From Cutibacterium acnes (lineage in GTDB: Bacteria; Actinomycetota; Actinomycetes; Propionibacteriales; Propionibacteriaceae), in the NCBI RefSeq assembly GCF_003030305.1, contig NZ_CP023676.1, positions 620,001-684,000 of the forward strand: a DNA stretch of 64,000 nt, written 5' to 3'. Positions 1 to 9,169 of the stretch are shown piece after piece; positions within the stretch are counted from its first letter, which is position 1; every line of letters starts with the position of its first letter. Below the pieces are notes generated by a model, which worked only from the letters and a program-made list of their open reading frames with translations, searched no databases and was not told where the DNA came from. The position numbers and the translations under genes are program-made.

Positions 1-29
1 GGAGCTGAGTTCGGGGTAGTGTCGGTCAT
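1..29 (-). CDS. xseB: Exodeoxyribonuclease VII small subunit, N-terminal fragment
   Basis: Only the first nine codons are inside the window (MTDTTPNSA). The ATG at 29..27 overlaps the TGA of xseA at 28..26, the ATGA translational-coupling arrangement usual for xseA-xseB. Identity rests on position directly downstream of xseA; too little sequence is present to recognise the family by itself. Confidence 0.6.
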
Positions 30-1273
30 GAGTCCTCCTGGAAGGTGGGACGGTTTGGGGTGCGGCGGTCGAGAGAATCGACGGTGACGCTGAGGGTACC
101 GTCAGACAGGTAGACCAATAGGTTCGCGCGTGCGTTGGTGTCATTGACTGAGGTGATGGAGTCGCCCTCCGTGTCGGCGAGGATGGCGTAGCCGCGATCC
201 AAGGTGGCCTTGGGCGACATTGCTCGCACGCGCTCAAGCATGTGGTTGACGTCGCGGCTCTCGGCGTCCAGGACGCGGTGAGTAGCAAGACGTAGACGTT
301 GCAGTGTGGAGTCGAGCCTTTCTACCGCGATATCGAGAGTGGCTGCTGGATTGACCATTACTGGGCGGGAGCGGATCTGAGAGAGGTGTCCGCTTTCGAC
401 GTCGATGAACCTCGTAACGGCCTGGCGAAGTTGAGCTCTGGCTGTCTCGATAGCTTGGGACTGCTCAGCAGCATCCGGGACGATGAGCTTGCCCGCGTCA
501 GTGGGCGTCGACGCGCGTAGGTCAGCGACGAGATCGAGAATCGGATTGTCACGGTCATGACCGATGGCCGAAACGACGGGAGTCCGGGTGGCGTAAACCG
601 CTCTCACCAGAGCTTCGTCGCTGAAGGGGAGGAGGTCTTCCAAGGGGCCACCACCGCGGGCAATGACGATGACATCGACGGTGGGGTCGGCGTCAAGGTC
701 AGCGAGGGCGGCGATGATCTGTTGGGCCGCCATGGGGCCCTGTACCCGGGTGTTGTGGACGACGAATCGGGCGGCAGGCCAGCGCAATGTGGCATGACGC
801 TGGACGTCACGTTCAGCATCGGAGCCAGCTCCGGTGATGAGACCGATGCCGCGGGGCAAAACGGGAATCGGCCTATGGAGGGTGACATCGAAGAGCCCTT
901 CAGCCTCGAGAAGTCGTTTGCGTCTCTCTAGTTGGGCGAGGAGCTGGCCCTCACCGGTGGGGGTGATCTCGGAGATTTCGAAGGAGAGCCTCCCAGTGCG
1001 CGACCACACTGTCGGTCGGATGAGGGCGGTAACCGTCATGCCCGTCTCGATTGGTCCGGCGGCGTCGAGGACCCTGCGATGGCAGGTGGCGCTGGCCGAA
1101 ATCTCCTCGATGGGGTCGCGCAGGGTGAGGAACTGTGTCGGACTGGAGCGCCTGGTGATCTCGATTACCTGGGCTTGCACCCAGATGGCTCCGCAGCGCT
1201 CTACCCACCCCTTGACGGCGTTGACGACCCACGCCAGGGAGCGCGGATTGTCGGCGGCGTTCGGCTCGACCAT
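26..1273 (-). CDS. xseA: Exodeoxyribonuclease VII large subunit
   Basis: Large subunit of exonuclease VII, which degrades single-stranded DNA from both ends into oligonucleotides. The N-terminal OB-fold is visible (about residues 10-100, with the QFLTLRD strand), followed by the conserved catalytic domain: LPRGIGLITGAGSDAERDV, the VIVIARGGGPLEDLLPFSDE motif and VSAIGHDRDNPILDLVADLRASTPTDA. All are hallmarks of the family. The long heptad-like region after that is the usual helical stalk. I chose the ATG at 1273 over a TTG seven codons upstream. Length of 415 residues fits the family. It is coupled to xseB downstream. Confidence 0.95.
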   Translation of the reverse strand: MVEPNAADNPRSLAWVVNAVKGWVERCGAIWVQAQVIEITRRSSPTQFLTLRDPIEEISASATCHRRVLDAAGPIETGMTVTALIRPTVWSRTGRLSFEISEITPTGEGQLLAQLERRKRLLEAEGLFDVTLHRPIPVLPRGIGLITGAGSDAERDVQRHATLRWPAARFVVHNTRVQGPMAAQQIIAALADLDADPTVDVIVIARGGGPLEDLLPFSDEALVRAVYATRTPVVSAIGHDRDNPILDLVADLRASTPTDAGKLIVPDAAEQSQAIETARAQLRQAVTRFIDVESGHLSQIRSRPVMVNPAATLDIAVERLDSTLQRLRLATHRVLDAESRDVNHMLERVRAMSPKATLDRGYAILADTEGDSITSVNDTNARANLLVYLSDGTLSVTVDSLDRRTPNRPTFQEDS

Positions 1274-1309
1274 GGGCACTACGCTAGCCAACAATGACGA
1301 CAGAAGCGT

Positions 1310-1341
1310 CGGGCCGTCACCATAACAGGCAGCGGCCCGAA
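1310..1341. terminator. Hairpin between xseA and the phosphoesterase gene
   Basis: Perfect 8-bp arms TCGGGCCG (1310-1317) and CGGCCCGA (1334-1341) around a 16-base loop, directly behind the stop of the upstream minus-strand gene. There is no clear T-run, so a rho-independent terminator is plausible but not proven. Confidence 0.5.
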
Positions 1342-1353
1342 CTCCTCAAACGA

Positions 1354-4131
1354 TCACACTCCAGTGCGCGGAAGGCCTGGGTGACGGCCCTCACCTCTGT
1401 GGGTGCTGTTGCTGGGCATGACGGCGGTGGGAACGGTTGGCGTCAGCGTTGGACCCGGTTTGGGAGAGCAGGGATCGATGCCTTGCGCAGGATCGAACCG
1501 CTTGTCGTCAGGAGTCCACACCGGGAACCCTTTGGCATCCTTGGAGTAGCTGCCTAGTTCATCCAGGTCGACATCTCCAGGCTTGAGTTTTTCGCCCTCG
1601 TCGTCATCATCGTCATAGGTCAACACGGGGCCGGACTGGATCACCGAGTGCTTCGGTTCGGGCATCGTGGATCTGGCGCCTTTGACGGCTTTCCAGATGG
1701 CCTTGTTGAACACTTGCTCGTCAATGTCATCCTCCTTTGTGGTGTCCTGCTCGCCGGACTCCTTGGCCATCGGGGCTTTGGGGGTGTTGAGCGTCTTCAT
1801 GTCATAGGACGGACTGGCCGCCTGGTAGGGGGTCAGGTCGGGCTTATCGGTGAAGGCGGCGGACATCGGGGTAGAAAAGGCGTCGAATTGGGTCAGCGGA
1901 CCTATACCGAGAATGCCCTCCATTGTGTGCAGCATCGATACTGTCGAGTAAAAGGTGGAATCGACCCCACCAGTGCGGGTATATGGGCTGATGACCTCGC
2001 CGATGGTGCGGTGCGCGTCGACGTGGTCGGGACCGTTCTGGGCATCGTCCTCAGTGAGGAAGATCGCGGTGTCCTTCCAGATGGGGGAATGGGATACGGT
2101 CTCGACGAGTTGGCCGATGGCCTGATCGTTGTCTGCGACGTAGGCCTGGGGAGTCGGGACCCCGACTTTGGTGGCCTGGGTGTGGTCGTTGCCGAAACGA
2201 ACCAACTGGACCGTCGGAACGCTTCCCTTAGCGAGCTGTTTATTGAAGTCGGACTTCCACTCGTCAACACGAGATTTCGGCCCGCAGTTTTTGGCCATCG
2301 GTGCGAAGGACCTAGCCGAATCCGGGCAGTCCAAGCTCCAGCCGATGAAGTCGTGATCGGTGTTCGGATCGAGGATCTTCTTGTCGACTCCGTGAGCCTT
2401 GCCCTTCTTGTCGAGCGTGGTGTAAAAGCCGTAATTGCGGAAGCTGATGTTGTTTTTCGACAAGTGTTCCCAGAAGTATGAATCGTGCTCCTTCGCGCGG
2501 GAGTCCGGGTCGTTGCTTTCGGCCGGGTATGGCGCGCCACGACCGGAGTAATTTGACGGCCACATCTCCTCTGACCACGGATTCGAGTTTGCCTGAGAGA
2601 CCCAGTTCCATCCATTGGCCGAGACTTCGGCGTCGGCGTAGAAGTTGTCGAAGGTCGTGAATTGACGAGCCAGGGCACGGGTGTTGGGAGCCGACTCCTC
2701 ACCGAAGAGGTTGAGCGACGGATCGGCATTACCGCGGCCGTTGGAACCCAGTTCTTGATCGAAGGTGCGGTTTTCCCGCACGATGTAGATGACGTGCTTG
2801 ATCTTGCTCGACGTAGTGCCGATCTGGTTGGGGACCGCGCTACTGCGGGCAGGATCGTTAGCGGTGTTGTTCTTTTCCACGGTAGCTGTCAGCTTGGCCA
2901 GGGTCGCTGCGTCAGGCTCGCTGACGGTGGAGAGCAGGCCTTTGATCATGGAACCGGAGTACTGGTTCTCGGCGGTATCGCGCGGGTCGGTGGGATTGGG
3001 GTGGCCCGGGCCGTTGTTCGGCCCGGCTCCCAGCCCTTTGGCCGAAGTGATGCTCAGCTTGCCGTCATGGGCGAGGACCTGCGTCGGGTACCAGCCAGTC
3101 GGAATGTCCCCGATAACCTTGCGAGTTGCGGCGTTGATGACGGCAACCTCATTGTGTCCCGAGTTGGTGACGTAGAGACGCTTGCCGTCTTGGGAGAGAG
3201 CCAGACCGGTCGGATTGGCACCTACCAGTTTGGAACCGTTGCGGTTGACCGGGATGGTGGCGGTCTGGCGATGAGATGCGACGTCGACCACTGAGATGGT
3301 GTCGGCGTCACCATTAGCGACGTAGAGGGACTTGCCATCGGGGGTCAGCACGGACTTGTTGGGATGGAAGCCTACGTTGATTTTGTGGGTCGCCAGTGGC
3401 TGGGATTTGGTGATGTCAACCTCGGCGACGTCGGCCCCGCCTTGGGAAGAGACGAACGCTTTGGTGGAGTCCTTGGAGAGGGTCACCCAGACCGGGCGGT
3501 GCCCGATGTGGGTCGTCTGAATCTTGTTGGTGGCCAAGTCGATGACGGAGACGGCATCAGCGAGCTGATCTGCCACGACGAGGCGTTTGCTGTCATTCGT
3601 GACGGCGAGCCCAGCCGGGTACAGGTTGACCTTTGTGAGCTTCGGGCTGACGACCGGCATCTGGATAGCGCTGGTTTCCACGAGTTTGCCACAGTCGAAG
3701 TGGTACGTGCGGATCTTGTGGTTGCCAGCAGCGCTGGCGAACAGGTGCGTGCCGTCAGGGCTGAAGGCCAGCCCCATGTACAGGCTTTCGGGAGACTTAT
3801 AGGGGATGGTCTGGACGACCTTGCCAGTGGCAGTTTTGATGACCTGCAGGGACTGGGTTCCCTGACCGTTATTGCTGACGATGAGGTACCTGCCATCGGG
3901 GGATAAAGCCTCATTGAGCGGGAGGTCACCAAGGGTGGTGAGCTGACCGGCTGGAGTCAGCAGCTGACCGACGGTAGTGCGGCCAGTAGAACCCGACATC
4001 GGCCCGGCCTTGTTGGGAGACGGAGCCGCATGAGCTGGGGAGAAGGCTGCTATTGCGGTAACAACGGCACACGCCGAGGCGAGACCTCGGCGCAGTCGTC
4101 TGGATACGTGTGTGTCATGAGGAGCGCTCAT
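1354..4131 (-). CDS. Secreted YncE-type beta-propeller fused to a phosphoesterase domain
   Basis: About 925 residues. A signal peptide is visible (RRLRRG then a hydrophobic stretch ending SPAHA|AP). Next come YVTN/YncE-like propeller repeats (DGRYLIVSNN, DGTHLFASAAGN, DGKSLYVANGDADTISVVD, DGKRLYVTNSGHNEVAVIN). From about residue 445 there is a phosphoesterase/alkaline-phosphatase-superfamily domain (KHVIYIVRENRTFDQ, FLTEDDAQNGPDHVDAHR) as in acid phosphatases and phospholipase C-like enzymes. A Pro/Thr-rich tail ends in LPRTGV and stop. I infer an extracytoplasmic phosphate-ester hydrolase; substrate unknown. Start is uncertain: ATG 4131 gives the best signal peptide, while an ATG at 4161 is also open. 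No good ribosome-binding site is seen for either. Confidence 0.85.
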   Translation of the reverse strand: MSAPHDTHVSRRLRRGLASACAVVTAIAAFSPAHAAPSPNKAGPMSGSTGRTTVGQLLTPAGQLTTLGDLPLNEALSPDGRYLIVSNNGQGTQSLQVIKTATGKVVQTIPYKSPESLYMGLAFSPDGTHLFASAAGNHKIRTYHFDCGKLVETSAIQMPVVSPKLTKVNLYPAGLAVTNDSKRLVVADQLADAVSVIDLATNKIQTTHIGHRPVWVTLSKDSTKAFVSSQGGADVAEVDITKSQPLATHKINVGFHPNKSVLTPDGKSLYVANGDADTISVVDVASHRQTATIPVNRNGSKLVGANPTGLALSQDGKRLYVTNSGHNEVAVINAATRKVIGDIPTGWYPTQVLAHDGKLSITSAKGLGAGPNNGPGHPNPTDPRDTAENQYSGSMIKGLLSTVSEPDAATLAKLTATVEKNNTANDPARSSAVPNQIGTTSSKIKHVIYIVRENRTFDQELGSNGRGNADPSLNLFGEESAPNTRALARQFTTFDNFYADAEVSANGWNWVSQANSNPWSEEMWPSNYSGRGAPYPAESNDPDSRAKEHDSYFWEHLSKNNISFRNYGFYTTLDKKGKAHGVDKKILDPNTDHDFIGWSLDCPDSARSFAPMAKNCGPKSRVDEWKSDFNKQLAKGSVPTVQLVRFGNDHTQATKVGVPTPQAYVADNDQAIGQLVETVSHSPIWKDTAIFLTEDDAQNGPDHVDAHRTIGEVISPYTRTGGVDSTFYSTVSMLHTMEGILGIGPLTQFDAFSTPMSAAFTDKPDLTPYQAASPSYDMKTLNTPKAPMAKESGEQDTTKEDDIDEQVFNKAIWKAVKGARSTMPEPKHSVIQSGPVLTYDDDDDEGEKLKPGDVDLDELGSYSKDAKGFPVWTPDDKRFDPAQGIDPCSPKPGPTLTPTVPTAVMPSNSTHRGEGRHPGLPRTGV

Positions 4132-4280
4132 AACCCAGAACTTAGGAAATAAAAATGGCACCTGAGGGACACCACGGATGCACCTTCAGGGAATTTTAGG
4201 TAAACGGACTTTCTGCGGGTCCTCGGCAGGCGAACTTGAACGGGTTCGTCAGATGCCGACGTACCCGTAGACTCAGGATC

Positions 4281-5252
4281 ATGGCTGTTACGGGGGCGTG
4301 CACGAATAAGAAGCTGTACTTAGCTGCTCCGCGTGGATACTGCGCAGGCGTTGATCGTGCGGTGGTGACCGTTGAGAAGGCGCTAGAGGTGTATGGCGCT
4401 CCGGTGTACGTGCGCAAGCAGATCGTCCACAACCGCCACGTCGTGGAGACCTTGGAGGGGCGCGGAGCGATCTTCGTTGATGAGCTCGACGAAGTGCCCG
4501 ACGATGCCCTCGTGGTGTTCTCGGCTCACGGCGTGTCCCCGCAAGTTAAGAAAGAGGCCACCGATCGTGGTCTTCGTACTATTGACGCAACGTGCCCACT
4601 GGTGACGAAGGTGCATCACGAGGCCAAAAGGTTCGCTAACCAAGACACCCAGATCCTCCTTATTGGTCATGCCGGTCACGAGGAGGTCGAGGGGACGACT
4701 GGCGAGGCTCCCGAGAACATCACCCTGGTGCAGACTCCCGCGGATGTTGATGGGTTGGCGTTAGACCGCGACCGTCCCGTGGCGTGGCTGTCCCAGACAA
4801 CGCTGAGTGTCGACGAGACGGTGGAGACCGTCGATCGGATTCGCGACCTACATCCTCAGCTCATCGATCCGCCTTCCGACGACATCTGCTACGCCACCCA
4901 GAACCGGCAGCACGCCGTCAAGCAGATGGCTCCTCAATGTGACCTTGTCATCGTGGTGGGATCGAAGAACTCGTCCAACACTGGCCGTTTGGTGGAGGTC
5001 GCCCTCGAATCGGGGGCCAAAGCCTCCTATCGGGTGGATAACGCAGGAGAGATCGAGGAGACCTGGCTCGACGGTGTGTCCACCATCGGCGTGACCTCGG
5101 GGGCATCGGTGCCGGAGGCCCTCGTCCAGGGGGTGATCGATCTGCTCATCTCGAAGGGTTGGCCGCCGGCTGAGGAAGAGACCCTCATTGAGGAGTCGTT
5201 GTCCTTCGCCTTGCCGCCTCAACTGCGAAAACGTCGCACGACGGCCAAGTGA
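4281..5252 (+). CDS. ispH: 4-hydroxy-3-methylbut-2-enyl diphosphate reductase
   Basis: Last step of the MEP isoprenoid pathway: reduces HMBPP to IPP and DMAPP with a [4Fe-4S] cluster. Three cluster cysteines are visible in the expected contexts ([35 protein letters not shown]). So are the FSAHGVSP and LIGHAGHEE motifs and the [11 protein letters not shown] substrate-binding loop. 323 residues, normal length. The ATG at 4281 ([15 protein letters not shown]) is preferred over an in-frame ATG 15 codons upstream because homologous sequence begins there; the ribosome-binding site is weak. It is convergent with rmuC, only three bases apart. Confidence 0.95.
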   Translation: MAVTGACTNKKLYLAAPRGYCAGVDRAVVTVEKALEVYGAPVYVRKQIVHNRHVVETLEGRGAIFVDELDEVPDDALVVFSAHGVSPQVKKEATDRGLRTIDATCPLVTKVHHEAKRFANQDTQILLIGHAGHEEVEGTTGEAPENITLVQTPADVDGLALDRDRPVAWLSQTTLSVDETVETVDRIRDLHPQLIDPPSDDICYATQNRQHAVKQMAPQCDLVIVVGSKNSSNTGRLVEVALESGAKASYRVDNAGEIEETWLDGVSTIGVTSGASVPEALVQGVIDLLISKGWPPAEEETLIEESLSFALPPQLRKRRTTAK

Positions 5253-5255
5253 GGT

Positions 5256-6476
5256 TCATTCCGGAAGGCCCACCTCAGTCTGGTTCTCGGTCAGTTCCGG
5301 CGAGGTGAGGGGGCGTACCGCCTCTTCGATGGGGGCCGGGGACGCGATGTCGTCGGCGGTTACCCCGAGATGTTCGAAACGTCTGGCTTGGACGAGGACC
5401 CTTGTCTCGAGGCTACCCAGGGCCGAATTGTAGGCTCGCACCGTCGAGGTCAGGGATCGTCCCATTTTGTCGAGGTTGCCGGCCAGGGTTCCTAGACGCT
5501 TGTGAAGGTCGCGTCCTAGTGCTGCGACTTCTGTCGCAGATCTCGCGACGGCCTCCTGCCGCCAGGCTAGGGCGACCGTGCGTAGCATCGGAATGAGTAC
5601 TGATGGGCTGGCCAGCACGATCCCGCGTCGGTTAGCGTACTCGTGGAGGTCGGGTATCTCCTGCAGTGCAGCCTGAAGTAAGGCATCGGAAGGCAGGAAG
5701 CACACGACGAACTCGGGGGAGTCGAGGTCGGTGCGCCAGTAACCCTTGGCCGAGAGCTGGTCGATGTGGGTGCGAACATGGCGTGCGAAACGGGCCATCT
5801 GGGCGTCGTATTCCTCAGCATCGTCGCACTGCGCGGCCTCAAGAAATGCGGCCAGCGGCGTCTTGGCGTCGACATGGATACACCGTCGACCTGAGAGCTT
5901 CACCGTCATATCGGGGCGTTGCGGGGCGCCTTGGGCTGTGGTCGTCTGCTGGGTTTGGAAGTCACAGTGTTCGAGCATTCCGGCGACCTCTGCAGTGCGC
6001 TGCAGTTGCATCTCGCCCCACGCTCCCCGGATCTGAGGTTTGCGCAATGCGGCGACGAGACTGGCGGTCTCTTTGCGCAGGCTCTCTCCGGCCGTGCTCA
6101 CCCCGGCGACTTGTTCGCGCAAGCTTGCCGTCATGTCGGTACGCTCTTGCTCGACTTCAGCTAGGCGCCGGTCAAGTCGTTCGAGGGCGAGGGACACGGG
6201 TGCCAGCAGGCGCTGGGCGTCGCTCATTGTCCGCTGTGCCGACTGGGTAGCGCGTTCGTTCTGGTCAGCCATGCTCTGGGCGGATAAAGCCTTGAACTGA
6301 GTGGCCAAGGCGTCACGATCGGTGGCGATCTTCTCTGCTGCTTCCAGCCGCTCGGTAGCCACACGTGCCGCCGAGGTGGCTTCGGCAATGCGCTGGGACG
6401 TGCGCAATTGCGCGATGAGCCACCCCAAGGCCACACCGATAGCTAGTCCGATAAGCCCGACCACGATGTTCGTCAT
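5256..6476 (-). CDS. rmuC: RmuC family DNA recombination protein
   Basis: 406 residues. The N-terminal membrane helix MTNIVVGLIGLAIGVALGWLI is followed by a coiled coil and then the conserved RmuC nuclease-like core: RGAWGEMQLQRTAEVAGM, HVDAKTPLAAF, the FVVCFLPSDALLQAAL segment and a SPSVLIPMLRTVALAWRQE block. RmuC family members limit DNA rearrangement; the biochemical role is incompletely established. I start at ATG 6476, where the membrane helix begins, rather than at the longer open frame upstream, which would overlap the divergent promoter region. Confidence 0.93.
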   Translation of the reverse strand: MTNIVVGLIGLAIGVALGWLIAQLRTSQRIAEATSAARVATERLEAAEKIATDRDALATQFKALSAQSMADQNERATQSAQRTMSDAQRLLAPVSLALERLDRRLAEVEQERTDMTASLREQVAGVSTAGESLRKETASLVAALRKPQIRGAWGEMQLQRTAEVAGMLEHCDFQTQQTTTAQGAPQRPDMTVKLSGRRCIHVDAKTPLAAFLEAAQCDDAEEYDAQMARFARHVRTHIDQLSAKGYWRTDLDSPEFVVCFLPSDALLQAALQEIPDLHEYANRRGIVLASPSVLIPMLRTVALAWRQEAVARSATEVAALGRDLHKRLGTLAGNLDKMGRSLTSTVRAYNSALGSLETRVLVQARRFEHLGVTADDIASPAPIEEAVRPLTSPELTENQTEVGLPE

Positions 6477-6563
6477 GCCACGAGGGTCCCAGTAGGGTCT
6501 GACACATTCAGCCAGGGTCGTGTTTCGTCGTGAAGAACAGCGGGTGATGGTTGAATGGTCGTC

Positions 6564-7841
6564 ATGGCTGACAAGAGCGTCCCGACTTCGGATCACATCC
6601 GCGACATCATCTCTTTCGTGGAAGCATCTCCCACCTCGTATCACGCTGTGGCGGAGCTGACGCGGCGGCTGGAGCAGGCCGGATTTCAGCGTCTAGAGGA
6701 GACCGAGTCGTGGCCATCCGTCGAAGGGCGCCGGTACGTGGTGCGGGATGGAGCTGTCATCGCCTGGATCACTCCAGAGAAAGTGACTCCGCAGCTGGGG
6801 GCGAGGATCGTCGGTTCCCATACCGACTCCCCGTCCTTCAAGCTTAAGCCGAACGCCACCGTTACTAACCAGGGTTGGCAGCAGGTCGGTATGGAGGTCT
6901 ACGGCGGTGGCCTACTGAATTCCTGGCTCGATCGTGATCTTGGGCTGTCCGGGCGCCTCGTCACTTGCGACGGTCAGGCTCATTTAGTGCGAACCGGGCC
7001 GATTTTGCGCATCAGCCAGCTTGCGCCGCATCTGGATCGCACCGTAAACGACGACCTCAAGCTGGACCGCCAGCGTCACCTCATGCCGATTCTGTCGGTC
7101 GGGAAGCCCGACCTTGACGTTGAGGACCTGCTGTGTGAGGCGGCTGGGATCAAGCGCGACGAACTGGCCTTCCACGACGTTTTCGCCCATTTGACCCAGT
7201 CCCCGGCCGTCATCGGACCCTATGGGGAATTTCTAGCCAGCCAGCGTATGGACAATCTGTCTTCGGTTCACTCCTCGGTCGCGGCATTCGTTGACGTCAA
7301 GCCGACCAGCGACGTGGCAGTCATGGCCTGCTTCGACCATGAAGAGGTCGGTTCGGCGACAAGGTCGGGTGCCTGCGGGCCGTTCCTCGAGGACGTCTTG
7401 GTGCGCATCGCTGAGGGGTTCGGGATGACGGGTGCGGCCTACCGGGCAATGATTGCCAAGTCCTCATGTGTGTCTTCAGATGCCGGGCACGGTGTGCATC
7501 CCAACTACGTTGAGAAGTTCGATCCGGCGAATCACCCGCTGCTCAATGAGGGGCCATTACTCAAGATTAACGCTCATCAGCGTTATGCCACTGATGGCGT
7601 GGGTGGGGCTCTGTGGCAGCGGGCGTGCGCTGCTGCTGGGGTGCCGACCCAGAACTTCGTGTCGAATAACTCGGTCCCGTGCGGCTCGACGATCGGGCCG
7701 CTGACGGCGACGAGGCTTGGCATGCTGACGGTTGACGTCGGAGTGCCGCTGATGTCGATGCATTCCACTCGTGAACTTGCCGGTACGGCCGACCTGACGT
7801 ACCTGTCCAAGGCGCTGGGGGCCTACTGGGCTGGAGCCTGA
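6564..7841 (+). CDS. M18 family aminopeptidase
   Basis: 425 residues, dinuclear-metal aminopeptidase of the aspartyl aminopeptidase family, acting on peptides in the cytoplasm. Metal-ligand and active-site motifs are visible: IVGSHTDSPSFKLKP (His and Asp), FDHEEVGS (the catalytic Glu pair), SSDAGHGVHPNY and MHSTRELAG (final His ligand). Start at ATG 6564 (MADKSVPTSDHIRDII); an ATG three codons upstream is also possible. Divergent from rmuC, with a hairpin shortly after the stop. Confidence 0.93.
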   Translation: MADKSVPTSDHIRDIISFVEASPTSYHAVAELTRRLEQAGFQRLEETESWPSVEGRRYVVRDGAVIAWITPEKVTPQLGARIVGSHTDSPSFKLKPNATVTNQGWQQVGMEVYGGGLLNSWLDRDLGLSGRLVTCDGQAHLVRTGPILRISQLAPHLDRTVNDDLKLDRQRHLMPILSVGKPDLDVEDLLCEAAGIKRDELAFHDVFAHLTQSPAVIGPYGEFLASQRMDNLSSVHSSVAAFVDVKPTSDVAVMACFDHEEVGSATRSGACGPFLEDVLVRIAEGFGMTGAAYRAMIAKSSCVSSDAGHGVHPNYVEKFDPANHPLLNEGPLLKINAHQRYATDGVGGALWQRACAAAGVPTQNFVSNNSVPCGSTIGPLTATRLGMLTVDVGVPLMSMHSTRELAGTADLTYLSKALGAYWAGA

Positions 7842-7860
7842 GCCGATTGGTTCCAAGTCC

Positions 7861-7895
7861 AGTCAATGTGCCGACAGTACTCGGCCACATTGACT
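7861..7895. terminator. Hairpin after the M18 aminopeptidase
   Basis: Arms AGTCAATGTG (7861-7870) and CACATTGACT (7886-7895) are perfect complements. An inner CCGA/TCGG extension gives a long stem with one bulged C. It lies 19 bases after the peptidase stop, with no strong T-tract. Confidence 0.6.
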
Positions 7896-7989
7896 GAGCC
7901 TCAAGCATATGACCCGACGTTCCCGTGTGGAGCGCTGATGGGAGGTGGTTAGTGGGTTGGGTGCCGGCTGAACGGTAGAGTGGCCGAAC

Positions 7990-9063
7990 GTGGCACTTAC
8001 GATTGGAATCGTCGGTCTTCCCAACGCCGGCAAGTCGACTCTGTTCAACGCGCTGACCAAGAATGACGTCTTGGCGGCGAACTACCCCTTCGCGACCATT
8101 GAGCCGAATGTTGGCGTGGTCGGGGTGCCGGACAAGCGCCTCGATGTGCTGACGGAGATGTTTCATTCCGCTAAGACCATTCCTGCGACGGTGTCCTTCG
8201 TCGACATCGCCGGAATCGTCAAAGGCGCTAGCAAAGGTGAGGGGATGGGCAACGAGTTCCTCTCTAACATTCGTGAAGCCGACGCCATCTGCCAGGTGAC
8301 AAGGTGTTTCGCAGACGACGATGTCACCCACGTCAACGGTCACGTCGATCCCTCCGACGACATCGAGACCATTACTACAGAGCTCGTGCTCGCTGATCTG
8401 CAGACGATGGAGAAGCAACTGCCCAAGTTGCAAAAAGAAGCCGCGATCAAGAAGGAGTCTCGTCCCAAAGTCGAGGCGTGGGAGCAGGCTAAGGCGGTGC
8501 TCGAAGAGGGCAAGACGATCTTCTCAGCCGGGCTCGATCCCGAGCCGTTGCATGACCTCTTCCTGCTGACGACAAAGCCCTTCATCTACGTCTTTAACTG
8601 TGACCAGGATCAGCTCGCTGACGCCGATTTCCAGGCCAAGATGGAGAAGTTGGTGGCTCCTGCTGAGGCGATCTTCTTGGATGCTGAGTTTGAGGCTGAA
8701 CTGGCCGAGATGGAGCCCGAGGACGCTGCTGAGTTCCTTGCGGATGCGGGTATCGAGGAACCCGGTCTAGACAAGCTCGCGCGGGTGGGCTTCGACACTC
8801 TTGGTCTACAGACCTTCCTAACTGCGGGGGAGAAGGAGTCCCGCGCATGGACGATTCACAAGGGCGACACCGCCCCTGAGGCTGCTGGCGTCATCCATAC
8901 CGACTTCCAGAAGGGGTTCATCAAGGCCCAGGTGGTGTCCTTCGGCGACCTTGTTGAATTTGGCGGCGAAAAGGAGGCCCAGGCTGCTGGGAAGTTGCGG
9001 TTGGAGGGCAAGGAGTACGTTATGCAGGACGGTGACGTAGTGGAATTCCGATTTAACGTGTAG
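7990..9063 (+). CDS. ychF: Redox-regulated ATPase / Obg-like GTPase-fold protein YchF
   Basis: 357 residues with the standard Obg-family layout: Walker [10 protein letters not shown] at the N-terminus, [11 protein letters not shown], the [22 protein letters not shown] switch region, a helical insertion, and a C-terminal TGS-like domain ending in the [17 protein letters not shown] signature. YchF proteins prefer ATP over GTP and bind ribosomes. Start is GTG 7990 ([12 protein letters not shown]); no ATG fits. Single gene. Confidence 0.96.
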   Translation: MALTIGIVGLPNAGKSTLFNALTKNDVLAANYPFATIEPNVGVVGVPDKRLDVLTEMFHSAKTIPATVSFVDIAGIVKGASKGEGMGNEFLSNIREADAICQVTRCFADDDVTHVNGHVDPSDDIETITTELVLADLQTMEKQLPKLQKEAAIKKESRPKVEAWEQAKAVLEEGKTIFSAGLDPEPLHDLFLLTTKPFIYVFNCDQDQLADADFQAKMEKLVAPAEAIFLDAEFEAELAEMEPEDAAEFLADAGIEEPGLDKLARVGFDTLGLQTFLTAGEKESRAWTIHKGDTAPEAAGVIHTDFQKGFIKAQVVSFGDLVEFGGEKEAQAAGKLRLEGKEYVMQDGDVVEFRFNV

Positions 9064-9169
9064 CTCTGGTTTGATACTTACTTGGCTTAACCGCATCTGA
9101 GATCCGTCATATCTTTGGCGTAGCCTTATTGGTATGAATAACATGCCGTAGCCAAAGGCCATCCTCAAG

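Noticed and set aside
1648-2481. 277-codon plus-strand open frame
   Set aside because: Antisense to the phosphoesterase domain, no ribosome-binding site or family resemblance.
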